Positions 9,349 to 17,577 of a stretch of DNA of 36,910 nt are shown one piece after another (within the stretch, counting starts at the first letter, position 1; each line of letters begins with the position of its first letter). Source of the stretch: Gemmatimonadales bacterium (GTDB lineage: Bacteria > Gemmatimonadota > Gemmatimonadetes > Gemmatimonadales > GWC2-71-9); the NCBI GenBank assembly GCA_025935995.1, contig JAICUF010000015.1, positions 1 through 36,910 of the forward strand. The letters are read 5' to 3'. The notes below the pieces were generated by a model. That model had not been told where the DNA came from and did not search any database. It worked only from the letters and a program-made list of their open reading frames with translations. The position numbers and the translations under genes were made by a program.

Positions 9349-10125
9349 TCAGAGCAGCCTGCATTGGTCGACCATGTCGGCATAGGCGCCGCTGTACGCC
9401 ACGATCGCCGTGACGCAGCCGGCCGCGAGCACCGGCTCGAGCGGCTCCGGAATGCTGGCCGCCGCGCAGGCGAGTCCCACGCTCGCCGCCGCAGCCACGC
9501 ACGTGATGGTGGCGCTCAGGCAGCTCATCTGGGCCTGCATGAAGGAGGCACCGCCCGCCGACTGCGCCTGGGTGACCGCGCCCGCGAACGAGAGGTCGCC
9601 GCGGACCTCGATCTCGCTGACCAGGCGGCCGGCCTGACGCCGGTCGATCGTGACGACGCCAGACTGCCCGCCGTCGAGCAGGGCGAACGTGACGGTGAAC
9701 TCCGCCCCGCCCCACAGCACGCTGACGACCTCGGGGGCGCCCTTCGACGACCAGCGCACGACCCGGGCCGTCATGGGACCGGCGGACGTGTTCACCGTGA
9801 GCTTCGCGCCGACATGGGGATCGAGGTAGTCCGACAGCTGCGCCGCGGGCATCCGGGTCAGCAATGCCGTCAGGTCCGACCGGGCCGCGGTCACGGTGGC
9901 GGTCTCGGGCGACGACCTCGCGGGCCGGGGCACGACCTGCGCGTCCGTGGCGATCACGTTTCCGGCGACGTCGAACCGGCGGGAGACGACGGTGATCGGA
10001 CCGGCGGGAGACGCCGCGGAGGTGGTGAGGTTTGCCGCCGGTGCGGTGGGTCCGGTCCCCGCCCCTTCGCATGCCATGAACATGGCGGCGAGTGCCGCAA
10101 GCGTCCAGCGTCGCATCTGTCGCAT
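9349..10125 (-). CDS. exported (lipo)protein with Cys-rich hydrophobic C-terminus; possible halocin-C8-like precursor
   Basis: N-terminal signal with lipobox-like FMAC (MRQMRRWTLAALAAMFMACEG). C-terminus is FMQAQMSCLSATITCVAAAASVGLACAAASIPEPLEPVLAAGCVTAIVAYSGAYADMVDQCRLL. Confidence 0.65.
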   Translation of the reverse strand: MRQMRRWTLAALAAMFMACEGAGTGPTAPAANLTTSAASPAGPITVVSRRFDVAGNVIATDAQVVPRPARSSPETATVTAARSDLTALLTRMPAAQLSDYLDPHVGAKLTVNTSAGPMTARVVRWSSKGAPEVVSVLWGGAEFTVTFALLDGGQSGVVTIDRRQAGRLVSEIEVRGDLSFAGAVTQAQSAGGASFMQAQMSCLSATITCVAAAASVGLACAAASIPEPLEPVLAAGCVTAIVAYSGAYADMVDQCRLL

Positions 10126-10227
10126 GTGCCGTCCCTCCCCCGGGAAGTGGTATGCAGCGTGAGTGACGGCAACGATATCAATGGCCCATCAACCGAGTCG
10201 CAAATCACTTCCCCGCCTCCGCTCCGG

Positions 10228-11454
10228 TCAGTAGATGTGCAGCTTCTCGAGCATCGCGAAGGTATCCCCGACGCACTCGAACAGATCCTTGTTGTGCTTG
10301 ATCATCTTGGTGCGCATGTACACCCGGAGCCACTGCTGATAGGCGAAGCGCTCGTACCGCTCCAGCACGTCCCCCACCGGCAGGTCGCGCTGCGCCAGGA
10401 GGCCCGAAAGGAACATGGCGCACTCGAAGCCGAGTGAGATCGACTGGAAATAGGGCGACCCCATGGCGGAATCGCCCACGAGGAAGACCGGCGTCCGGGC
10501 CAGAGGTTCGTCCCCCGCCGTCCGCCGCCGGAGCTCGAGGCTGGTCGCATGCCGGGCCCGGTACAGATCGAGCGGGATCCGGACGATCTCCAGGTCACCG
10601 ATGATCTCTCCGCCGGTCTCCGCCTTGACGCTGGCGATGAAGCGGTCCATCGACTGGGCCACCTGCGGGAAGTTCTCGCGCAGCCACGCGCCGTCGAAGC
10701 GCGGCGGCATCCGCTCGTAGTCGGCGGCGCTGATGTTGACGATGCCCGTCACGTGCGTGATGCGGCCGTCGTAGCAGGTGCGGTTGACCGCGGGAATGAA
10801 CTTGTAGTACGCGTTCTCGATATTCTTGGAATACTTGCAGTATTCGTTGCAGTCGTAGGCCTGGCCGTACAGAAAGGTGACGACGAGCGCGTATTCGAGT
10901 CGAAGCGTGAACGTGTTCGCGTCGGCGTCGCCGGGCGCCAGCCGGTCCCGCAGGAGCGACCTCGTGCCGGTGCAGTCAATCAGCACGTCGCCCGGCTGAA
11001 GCATGCTTGCCGCCTGCTCCGCGGTGACGATCGCCATCGTGCGCTCCACCCGGCGACCCCGGCGCCCGTCGATCAGATCGCTGAGGGAGCGCTCGATGTC
11101 GTTGAGCGGGCAGAACCCGCGGGTCCATCCCCGCAGCAGCCCCATCAGATCCGGCGGAATCGACCCGCGAAACGCGAGCCCTTCCGCGAGCTCCGACGGC
11201 TCGAAGATGGCCTCGACGCTCTCCCCATCGATGTAGTCGGTACAGTAGCTCGCGACCGTGTCGGCGACGAGGTAGGGCGCGAGCTGCACCATCCGGGTCC
11301 GGGTGTAGTCGCGTCGCTTCTCGTAGAGATGGACCGCGAACCGGTGGTTCGACTGGAGCAGCGCCGCGGTGACGAGACCGACAGGCCCCGCGCCGAGGAC
11401 GTGCACGCGCGTCGGGGAGGGCTCGACGCCCGGGGATTCGGCTTGAGAGAACAT
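10228..11454 (-). CDS. FAD-dependent monooxygenase / oxidoreductase
   Basis: N-terminal dinucleotide-binding motif VHVLGAGPVGLVTAALLQ, and C-terminal FLVGDSAMGSPYFQSISLGFECA typical of flavin monooxygenases. Confidence 0.82.
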   Translation of the reverse strand: MFSQAESPGVEPSPTRVHVLGAGPVGLVTAALLQSNHRFAVHLYEKRRDYTRTRMVQLAPYLVADTVASYCTDYIDGESVEAIFEPSELAEGLAFRGSIPPDLMGLLRGWTRGFCPLNDIERSLSDLIDGRRGRRVERTMAIVTAEQAASMLQPGDVLIDCTGTRSLLRDRLAPGDADANTFTLRLEYALVVTFLYGQAYDCNEYCKYSKNIENAYYKFIPAVNRTCYDGRITHVTGIVNISAADYERMPPRFDGAWLRENFPQVAQSMDRFIASVKAETGGEIIGDLEIVRIPLDLYRARHATSLELRRRTAGDEPLARTPVFLVGDSAMGSPYFQSISLGFECAMFLSGLLAQRDLPVGDVLERYERFAYQQWLRVYMRTKMIKHNKDLFECVGDTFAMLEKLHIY

Positions 11455-11605
11455 GCGGACCCTCGGCTGGCGCGGCTCGGTGGATGCGGGAGGTCGGAAT
11501 GGAGGCGTCCAGTCCGGCTGGAGAAGGATAGCGGAGCTCGAATCCGTCGGTGGGCGCCACCTCCGCCTGGAACTTTCGACACCCCCGCTTCGTCGGTCCT
11601 ATCCG

Positions 11606-12823
11606 ATGATCCGGACGCTCCTCCCCCCACTCCCTCTCGTCTTCGGCGTTCTCGCCGCGGGCTGCGCCGGTGCGCCGCCGCTCGAGCGCTACGGGTTCCT
11701 CGCCCGGCTCGGCCGCGACACGATTTCGGTCGAGAGCGTCGCGCGGTACGCCGACCACCTCGTGAGCGACGAAGTCGACCGCTTCCCCGAGGTGCGGCGC
11801 CGCCACACCGAGCTCCGCCTCGCGGCCGACGGCAGCCTCCGGCACATGGACATGCACGTGCTCACGCCGACCGCAGCAGCCCAGTCCCGCGACCGCCGCA
11901 TCGTGGCCGACATCACGCGCGACAGCGTCCGCGTGTCGCTCACCGACGGCAGCGGGACGCACGTGATGCGGCAGGCCACCGACGGGATGCTCACCATCCC
12001 GCACGTGCCGCAGATGTACGGCCTGATCGAGCTCTACCTCGCCGCCGCCCTCCAGCGCGGCGCCGCCCATCACGTCGCGCCGAGGACCGACATCCGGCTC
12101 CGGCAATTCTATCCCGACCGCGAATTCTCCCATTATCCCGCGCGGCTGCACCGCGGATCGGTCCGCCCCATGGGACACGACACGGTCGAGCTCCGGCACG
12201 ACTGGCTGGCCGGCATCGGCATCGCCATCGTGGACACGAACCGCCGGATGCTGTCCTACTCGGGCGACCGGACGACGTACAAGGTGCAGGTGACCCGCCT
12301 GTCGGATCCGCCCGACGTTCAGACGATCGGCGATCGCTTCGCCGCGACGGAGCAGGCCCGCGGCGGGGCCGTGGCGCTGAGCGTGCGCGACACCCTCCGC
12401 GCGAAGATCGGCCGCGCCACGTTCACCGTGGACTACGGCCGTCCGCTTGCCCGCGGACGCACGCTCCTCGGCAACGTCATTCCGTACGACTACACCTGGC
12501 GCACCGGCGCCAACGCCGCCACCCAGTTCACCACCTCCGCCGACATCAGGCTCGGCAGCATCGCGCTCGCGCCCGGCACCTATACGCTCTGGACCGCGCC
12601 GCACACCGATCGGGTCATGCTCGTCGTCAACCGGCAGACCGGGCAGTGGGGCACGGAGCACGACGCCAGATACGACATCGGCACGACGCCGCTCGCCGCG
12701 ACATCGCCCGCCTCGCCGGTGGAGAAGTTCACGATCGGCATCACTCCGCGCGACGAGCGATCGGGGGAGCTGGCGCTCGAGTGGGGAAGCTTCCGCTGGA
12801 CCGCACCGATCATCCTCAGGTGA
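11606..12823 (+). CDS. DUF2911 domain lipoprotein
   Basis: MIRTLLPPLPLVFGVLAAGCAGAPPLE (lipobox), then ATFTVDYGRPLARGRTLLGNVIPYDYTWRTGANAATQFTTSADIRLGSIALAPGTYTLWTAP, characteristic of DUF2911. Confidence 0.88.
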   Translation: MIRTLLPPLPLVFGVLAAGCAGAPPLERYGFLARLGRDTISVESVARYADHLVSDEVDRFPEVRRRHTELRLAADGSLRHMDMHVLTPTAAAQSRDRRIVADITRDSVRVSLTDGSGTHVMRQATDGMLTIPHVPQMYGLIELYLAAALQRGAAHHVAPRTDIRLRQFYPDREFSHYPARLHRGSVRPMGHDTVELRHDWLAGIGIAIVDTNRRMLSYSGDRTTYKVQVTRLSDPPDVQTIGDRFAATEQARGGAVALSVRDTLRAKIGRATFTVDYGRPLARGRTLLGNVIPYDYTWRTGANAATQFTTSADIRLGSIALAPGTYTLWTAPHTDRVMLVVNRQTGQWGTEHDARYDIGTTPLAATSPASPVEKFTIGITPRDERSGELALEWGSFRWTAPIILR

Positions 12824-12857
12824 GCCGGCAAGGTGAGCCGGCAAGGCTAGCCGGCAC
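12819..12857. repeat. short tandem repeat, 3 x 13 bp (GGTGAGCCGGCAA, third copy degenerate)
   Basis: Reads ggtgagccggcaa ggtgagccggcaa ggctagccggcac, spanning the stop of the DUF2911 gene. Confidence 0.8.
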
Positions 12858-12876
12858 ATCCCGGGGGGTAATCCCA

Positions 12877-13083
12877 ATGGCGCGATCGGGATCCGGGACG
12901 CAGATTCAGTTCCTTCACCACGATCGAACCCGCCTCACCCTCCCCCGACCGGAGGCCCCCTGCGGCGAGCCGCTCACCGATGAACCGCGCGCCGACGCCA
13001 GCCTCGGCCTCCTCCGCGGCGACGGGCAGTGGTATCGCGGACGGTCCTGCTGGCTGCCCCGGCCGGACACAGCGGAAGACTGA
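12877..13083 (+). CDS. possible short hypothetical protein (68 aa)
   Basis: ORF MARSGSGTQIQFLHHDRTRLTLPRPEAPCGEPLTDEPRADASLGLLRGDGQWYRGRSCWLPRPDTAED ends 3 bp before the DUF1330 start. No family recognised. Confidence 0.25.
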   Translation: MARSGSGTQIQFLHHDRTRLTLPRPEAPCGEPLTDEPRADASLGLLRGDGQWYRGRSCWLPRPDTAED

Positions 13084-13086
13084 GCC

Positions 13087-13392
13087 ATGCCCGCCTACGT
13101 GATCGTCGAGATCGACGTGCAGGATCCCGTGCCCTACGATGCGTACAAGACCATGGCGCCGCCGTCGATCGCGGCATACGGCGGCCGCTACCTGGTGCGC
13201 GGCGGGGCGGTCGAAACGCTGGAGGGCAACTGGCGCCCGCCCCGGTTCGTGATCCTGGAATTCCCCGACGCCCCCAGCGCGCGCGCCTGGTGGGCATCGC
13301 CGGAATACGCGGCGGCGAAGGCATTGCGGCAGAGCTGCGCCCGCACCGAGATGATCCTGGTCGACGGACTGCCGGCGGCCGGCACCCCATAG
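13087..13392 (+). CDS. DUF1330 family protein
   Basis: MPAYVIVEIDVQDPVPYDAYKTMAPPSIAAYGGRYLVRGGAVETLEGNW...VILEFPDAPSARAWWASPEY. Confidence 0.9.
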   Translation: MPAYVIVEIDVQDPVPYDAYKTMAPPSIAAYGGRYLVRGGAVETLEGNWRPPRFVILEFPDAPSARAWWASPEYAAAKALRQSCARTEMILVDGLPAAGTP

Positions 13393-13396
13393 CACC

Positions 13397-13693
13397 GTGT
13401 TCACCACCGCCTGGGAATACGATGTGCCGCCGGAGCACCGCGATGTATTCGTAGCCGTCTACGGCGCGAACGGCCGCTGGGCGGCTTTCTTCCGGGGGGC
13501 GGCCGGCTGGCGCGAGACCATCCTGTTCGAGGACGTCGATCGCGCCGGCCGGTTCGTGACCCTGGACCGGTGGGAATCGCGCGAAGCGTGCGAGGTATTC
13601 CTGGCATCGGAACGTGCGGCCTACGACGCCCTCGACGCCGAAACGGCGGGCCTCGCGCGCGCCGAGCATCACCTGGGAACGTTCGAGACCTGA
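13397..13693 (+). CDS. antibiotic biosynthesis monooxygenase (ABM)-like small protein
   Basis: GTG start; FTTAWEYDVPPEHRDVFVAVYGANGRWAAFF...ETILFEDVDRAGRFVTLDRWESREACEVFLAS. Confidence 0.7.
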   Translation: MFTTAWEYDVPPEHRDVFVAVYGANGRWAAFFRGAAGWRETILFEDVDRAGRFVTLDRWESREACEVFLASERAAYDALDAETAGLARAEHHLGTFET

Positions 13694-13710
13694 GACCGAT
13701 CGGAGGGAAG

Positions 13711-14115
13711 ATGCGGCTGGACGTGTACGTGAACTATCGCGGGACCTGCGAGGAGGCATTTCGCTTCTATCAGGAGCACCTGGGCGGCACCATCACCTCC
13801 ATGATCCGCCACGCCACGGCCCCCAACCCGAACATCCCGCCGGACTGGCGCGAGAAGATCCTCCACGCCCGCCTCGAGATCGGCGGCACCACCCTCATGG
13901 GCGCCGACATCCCCAATGCCGAGCCGATGCGGAGTTCCTACCTCACTCTCACCTTCGATGACGAGCAGGAAGCCGAGCGAACGTATGCGCTGCTCGCGGA
14001 CGGCGGCGAGATCTTCATGAAGCTCGGGACGACGCCGTTCGCCAACCGGTTCGCGATGCTGCGCGACCGGTTCGGCACGTCCTGGATGCTGCTGCAGGGG
14101 GCTGCCGTGCCGTGA
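13711..14115 (+). CDS. VOC / PhnB-like family protein
   Basis: MRLDVYVNYRGTCEEAFRFYQEHLGGTI...ILHARLEIGGTTLMGADIP...FGTSWMLL. Confidence 0.88.
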   Translation: MRLDVYVNYRGTCEEAFRFYQEHLGGTITSMIRHATAPNPNIPPDWREKILHARLEIGGTTLMGADIPNAEPMRSSYLTLTFDDEQEAERTYALLADGGEIFMKLGTTPFANRFAMLRDRFGTSWMLLQGAAVP

Positions 14116-14534
14116 CGGCCCGGTGGAGCTGCCCCGGCTGCCACCGGATCTTCCGGCGAGCACGCCAACGTCATGCCTGCGGCGTCGGTGATCGAGCCAG
14201 TCTCCTGCGCGATCGCCCCGCCACGCTGGTGCGGCTCTACGAGTCGCTCGAAGCGCGGATGCGCGGCCTCGGCGACGTCGAAGTCGTCACGCGCGACCGC
14301 TACGCACTCTTCCGGACGACGCGCATCTTCGCGGATCTCACCGTCATGCGCGACGCGCTGCGCGTCGTGATCCATCTCGACCGGAAGGTGGAGGCGCCAT
14401 GCTTCGTGAAAGTGGCGGACGGAACGGCGAAGCGGGTCTCCCATGTCGCGCTCGTGCGATCCGCCGCGGAGCTTCGCGCGATCATGCCCTGGCTCCGCGA
14501 GGCCAGGGGATTGGCGGCCGGTGAAGACGGGTAA
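14112..14534 (+). CDS. DUF5655-like protein with N-terminal zinc-finger-like motif
   Basis: GTG start overlapping the previous stop. SCPGCHRIFRRARQRHAC and VVTRDRYALFRTTRIFADLTVMRDALRVVIHLDRKV. Confidence 0.65.
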   Translation: MTARWSCPGCHRIFRRARQRHACGVGDRASLLRDRPATLVRLYESLEARMRGLGDVEVVTRDRYALFRTTRIFADLTVMRDALRVVIHLDRKVEAPCFVKVADGTAKRVSHVALVRSAAELRAIMPWLREARGLAAGEDG

Positions 14535-14928
14535 GCGGCGGCGCGACCCCTTCGACGCGGCGGAGCAGGCGCTCCGCACGCAGGGCCTCGGTTACCCCGA
14601 GACCACCGAGGTGTTCCCCTGGGGCCATCGCACGCTCAAGGTGCGGGGCAAGGCATTCGTGTTCATGAGCCGCGAGGACGGATTCAGTCTCTCGGTCAAG
14701 CTCCCCTCCTCATGCCACGTGGCGCTCGACCTCCCGTTCGCCGAGCCCACCGGTTACGGCCTTTCCCGCGCCGGGTGGGTGACGGCGCGATTCGCGCCAG
14801 GCGACCGCGTGCCGCTCGACGTGCTCGCGCTCTGGCTCGAGGAAAGCTATCGCGCCGTCGCGCCGAAGCGGATCGCGGCGCGGCTGGACGAGCCCGCGCC
14901 TCCGAAGCGACGTCGCAAGTCGGGCTGA
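14521..14928 (+). CDS. MmcQ/YjbR family protein
   Basis: GTG start; ALRTQGLGYPETTEVFPWGHRTLKVRGKAFVFMSREDGFSLSVKLP...AGWVTARF. Confidence 0.85.
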   Translation: MKTGKRRRDPFDAAEQALRTQGLGYPETTEVFPWGHRTLKVRGKAFVFMSREDGFSLSVKLPSSCHVALDLPFAEPTGYGLSRAGWVTARFAPGDRVPLDVLALWLEESYRAVAPKRIAARLDEPAPPKRRRKSG

Positions 14929-14937
14929 CCGGCCCGG

Positions 14938-15543
14938 TCAGTCCTTCGCCATCGCCGGCGGGTGCTCCGTGAAGGTGTAGCCGGTCGCGGGACACGAGAC
15001 CGCCGGATTGGTCGGGCTGAACACCCCGCTCGGGTTGTCCTTCCAGAGCCACACGTGCAGGTCCCAGTGATGCAGCGAGGCCGGAAGCAGTGGCTCGTGG
15101 CCCTCCATCGGCCCGGTGAGCGTCTGCCCGAAGATGGACGGGGCCGTCTTCGACACGGCGGTGGGCACGAACCATTCGGCCGCGACCAGCTTGAGCTTGT
15201 CACCCACCGGCTCGTAGATGAGGACCTGCGGCTTCTTCGGGTCCAGCACGGGCCCGATGTTCCCCATGTTGATGAAGTGGACGCCCATCCCGCCCGCCTT
15301 GTAGTCCATGCCGCCGTGGCCGCTCATCCCAGCCGTGTACGTGAGGCAGCCGAGGCTCGAGAGGTAGCCGTCGCGCACCGCCATCACGGGGTCCTGATAC
15401 TTGTCCAGCGACGTGCGGACGGCGGCCAGCTCGGGCGAGAGCTTGGGGCCGCCGGTCGCCTGCCCGATGGCGGGGACTGGCGTCGCGGCGGCGCCGAGCG
15501 CCAGCACGACGAGCATGGCGGTAATGCGGTGGATGCACGGCAT
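14938..15543 (-). CDS. secreted protein of unknown function
   Basis: Signal peptide MPCIHRITAMLVVLALGAAATPVPAIGQA, then a conserved-looking domain with HFINMGN...LIYEPVGDKLKLVAAEWFVP...HHWDLHVWLWKDNPSGVFSPTNPAVSCP. Confidence 0.75.
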   Translation of the reverse strand: MPCIHRITAMLVVLALGAAATPVPAIGQATGGPKLSPELAAVRTSLDKYQDPVMAVRDGYLSSLGCLTYTAGMSGHGGMDYKAGGMGVHFINMGNIGPVLDPKKPQVLIYEPVGDKLKLVAAEWFVPTAVSKTAPSIFGQTLTGPMEGHEPLLPASLHHWDLHVWLWKDNPSGVFSPTNPAVSCPATGYTFTEHPPAMAKD

Positions 15544-15811
15544 GGCCCACCTCCGGGGATGGTAACGCGGTTCGCTGCATCGGCTGGATCGGGGATCGAG
15601 GCGAGCTTACGGGACGGATGGAGACCCGTCAAGAGTGGTGGCCGTCCGATTGACCGCCGGGGCGCTCCGCGATATCGTGTCCGGGGCGCGCAGGGCGCCT
15701 CCCGTCCGCGGGAAGGACCGAGTCCACCTGTGATGTCGTGCAGGACGAAGCGTTCGCGCCACGAACCTCCTTCGCCCGGGCCAGCGGACCTCGGGCACCC
15801 GAGGAGGTCCC

Positions 15812-17116
15812 ATGCCCGTCCGCCGCCTGCCCGTCCGCCCCGATCTCACCCAGCTCAGGCACCAGGCCAGGGATCTGCTCCGCGCCTTCCGGCGAAGCGA
15901 GCCCGAGGCGCTCGCGCTCTTCGCGGAGTGGCAGCCCGCCGTCACGCCGGACACCGCGAAGCTCGCCGATGCGCAGCACGCCCTCGCGCGCTCGTACGGC
16001 GCCGCGAGCTGGAACCGCATGCGCGAGTCGTGCGAGCTGATCGACGCCATCTGGGAGGACGACGCCGAGACCCTCCGCCGCCTGGTCTCCGCCAACCCCG
16101 CCCTCCTGCACGAGAACGCCGGCATCGGGAACCGCAACTGGGGACCGCCGCTCAGCTACGCCGCCAACATCGGCCGGGACGACATCATCCGCCTCCTCCA
16201 CGCCCTCGGCGCGCGCGATCACGAGTTCGCCATGGATCGCGCCGTGCTCCAGAGCCGCGTGAGCACCGCGGCGCTCCTCCACGAGATGCTGGGCCGCCCT
16301 GCCCCGCCCGACGACGCCTTCGGCGGCGCCGCCTACACGCTGAGCGTGCCCGGCACCGAGTTCCTCTTCCGCCTCGGCGCGCGCGTCCGCTTCGAGGACG
16401 GCCGCCAGTCGGCGCCGGTCGAGACCGCCATCGGCTCCGACAGCCGGAACCCCGCCGCCAAGCGCCGCATCCTCGAGCTCTACGCCGAGCATGGCTACGA
16501 GTATCCCGACACGCCGGTCATGGCGTTCCATCGCGGCCGCTTCGATCTCCTGGAGCGGCACCTTGGGCAGGATCCCGGGCTGCTCGCCCGCCGCTTCGCG
16601 ATCGAGGAGATCTTCCCGCCCGCGGTCGGCTGCAGACCGCTGGCGTACCAGTGCATGGGGACGCCGGTGGACGGCGGCACGCTGCTGCATCTCGCGGTCT
16701 ACTGGGACGAGCTCGACATGGCCGAGTGGCTGCTGGAGCGCGGGGCCGATGTGAACGCGCGCGCGGCGCTCGATGGCGACGGGTTCGGCGGGCACACACC
16801 ACTGTTCAATGCGGTGGTGTCGCAGGCGGGATTCTGGATGAACTACCGGAAGGCATGGACCCAGCGGCCCGAGGACGCCCGGTTCGCCGAGCTGCTGCTC
16901 GATCACCGCGCCGATCCGAACGCGCGCGCCTCGATCCGCATGCGGCTCGGCGAGGGCCACGGCGATCCGCGGCTCCGGGAATTCCGGGACGTGACGCCGC
17001 TTGCCTGGGCCCGTCGCTTCGGCGCCGATACGCTGCCCGGGAGCAAGCACAGCGAGACGCTCTTCGTGAATCGGGCTGCCGTGCGGCTCCTGGCGGCGCG
17101 CGGCGGCCGGGCGTGA
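15812..17116 (+). CDS. ankyrin repeat protein
   Basis: WGPPLSYAANIGRDDIIRLLHALGA, GGTLLHLAVYWDELDMAEWLLERGADVNARA and RFAELLLDHRADPNARA are ankyrin repeats. Confidence 0.88.
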   Translation: MPVRRLPVRPDLTQLRHQARDLLRAFRRSEPEALALFAEWQPAVTPDTAKLADAQHALARSYGAASWNRMRESCELIDAIWEDDAETLRRLVSANPALLHENAGIGNRNWGPPLSYAANIGRDDIIRLLHALGARDHEFAMDRAVLQSRVSTAALLHEMLGRPAPPDDAFGGAAYTLSVPGTEFLFRLGARVRFEDGRQSAPVETAIGSDSRNPAAKRRILELYAEHGYEYPDTPVMAFHRGRFDLLERHLGQDPGLLARRFAIEEIFPPAVGCRPLAYQCMGTPVDGGTLLHLAVYWDELDMAEWLLERGADVNARAALDGDGFGGHTPLFNAVVSQAGFWMNYRKAWTQRPEDARFAELLLDHRADPNARASIRMRLGEGHGDPRLREFRDVTPLAWARRFGADTLPGSKHSETLFVNRAAVRLLAARGGRA

Positions 17117-17119
17117 CCC

Positions 17120-17148
17120 TTGACACCGGCCGCCACCTGCTGAATATT
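17120..17148 (+). promoter_or_regulatory. candidate sigma-70-like promoter of blaI: TTGACA-17 bp-AATATT
   Basis: TTGACA at 17120-17125 and AATATT at 17143-17148. The -10 lies inside the first palindromic operator. Confidence 0.6.
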
Positions 17149-17153
17149 CAGCA
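17138..17153. promoter_or_regulatory. operator O1, perfect palindrome TGCTGAATATTCAGCA
   Basis: 16-bp perfect inverted repeat (TGCTGA-N4-TCAGCA) upstream of the BlaI-type gene. Confidence 0.75.
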
Positions 17154-17156
17154 CTG

Positions 17157-17172
17157 TGTTGATTTTTCAGCA
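17157..17172. promoter_or_regulatory. operator O2, imperfect palindrome TGTTGATTTTTCAGCA
   Basis: Same half-sites as O1 with one mismatch, centred 19 bp downstream of it and 21 bp before the blaI ATG. Confidence 0.65.
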
Positions 17173-17193
17173 TCCATCTCCACCGGATCCCCG

Positions 17194-17577
17194 ATGACGC
17201 CGAGCGCCCCCGTCGCGATGAGCCGCCGTGAGCGGCAGATCATGGACATCCTCTACCGTCGCGGCCGCGCCACCGCCGCCGAGGTGCTGAGCGATCTGCC
17301 CGATCCGCCGTCGTACTCCGCCGTCAGGGCCGCGCTCCGGCTCCTCGAGGACAAGGGGCGCGTCCGGCATCAGCAGGACGGCCAGCGCTACATCTACGCC
17401 CCCACCGTCCCGCGCGACCGCGCCCGCAATTCGGCGCTCACCCACCTCGTCCGAACCTTCTTCGGCGGCAGCGCCGAGCAGGTGGTGAACGCGCTGGTGG
17501 AAGAGGAGAAGCTGTCGCCCGCAGAGCTCGACCGGCTTGCCGGCCTCATCGAGCGGGCCCGCCAGGAGGGAACGTGA
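17194..17577 (+). CDS. BlaI/MecI/CopY family transcriptional repressor
   Basis: SRRERQIMDILYRRGRATAAEVLSDLPDPPSYSAVRAALRLLEDKGRVRHQQDGQRYIYAPTVPRDRARNSALTHLVRTFFGGSAEQVVNALVEEEKLSPAELDRLAGLIERARQ. The listed 871-aa ORF is over-extended. Confidence 0.92.
   Translation: MTPSAPVAMSRRERQIMDILYRRGRATAAEVLSDLPDPPSYSAVRAALRLLEDKGRVRHQQDGQRYIYAPTVPRDRARNSALTHLVRTFFGGSAEQVVNALVEEEKLSPAELDRLAGLIERARQEGT

Noticed and set aside
12847-13407. 186-aa minus-strand ORF
   Set aside because: Overlaps the DUF1330 gene on the opposite strand and shows no recognisable domain.
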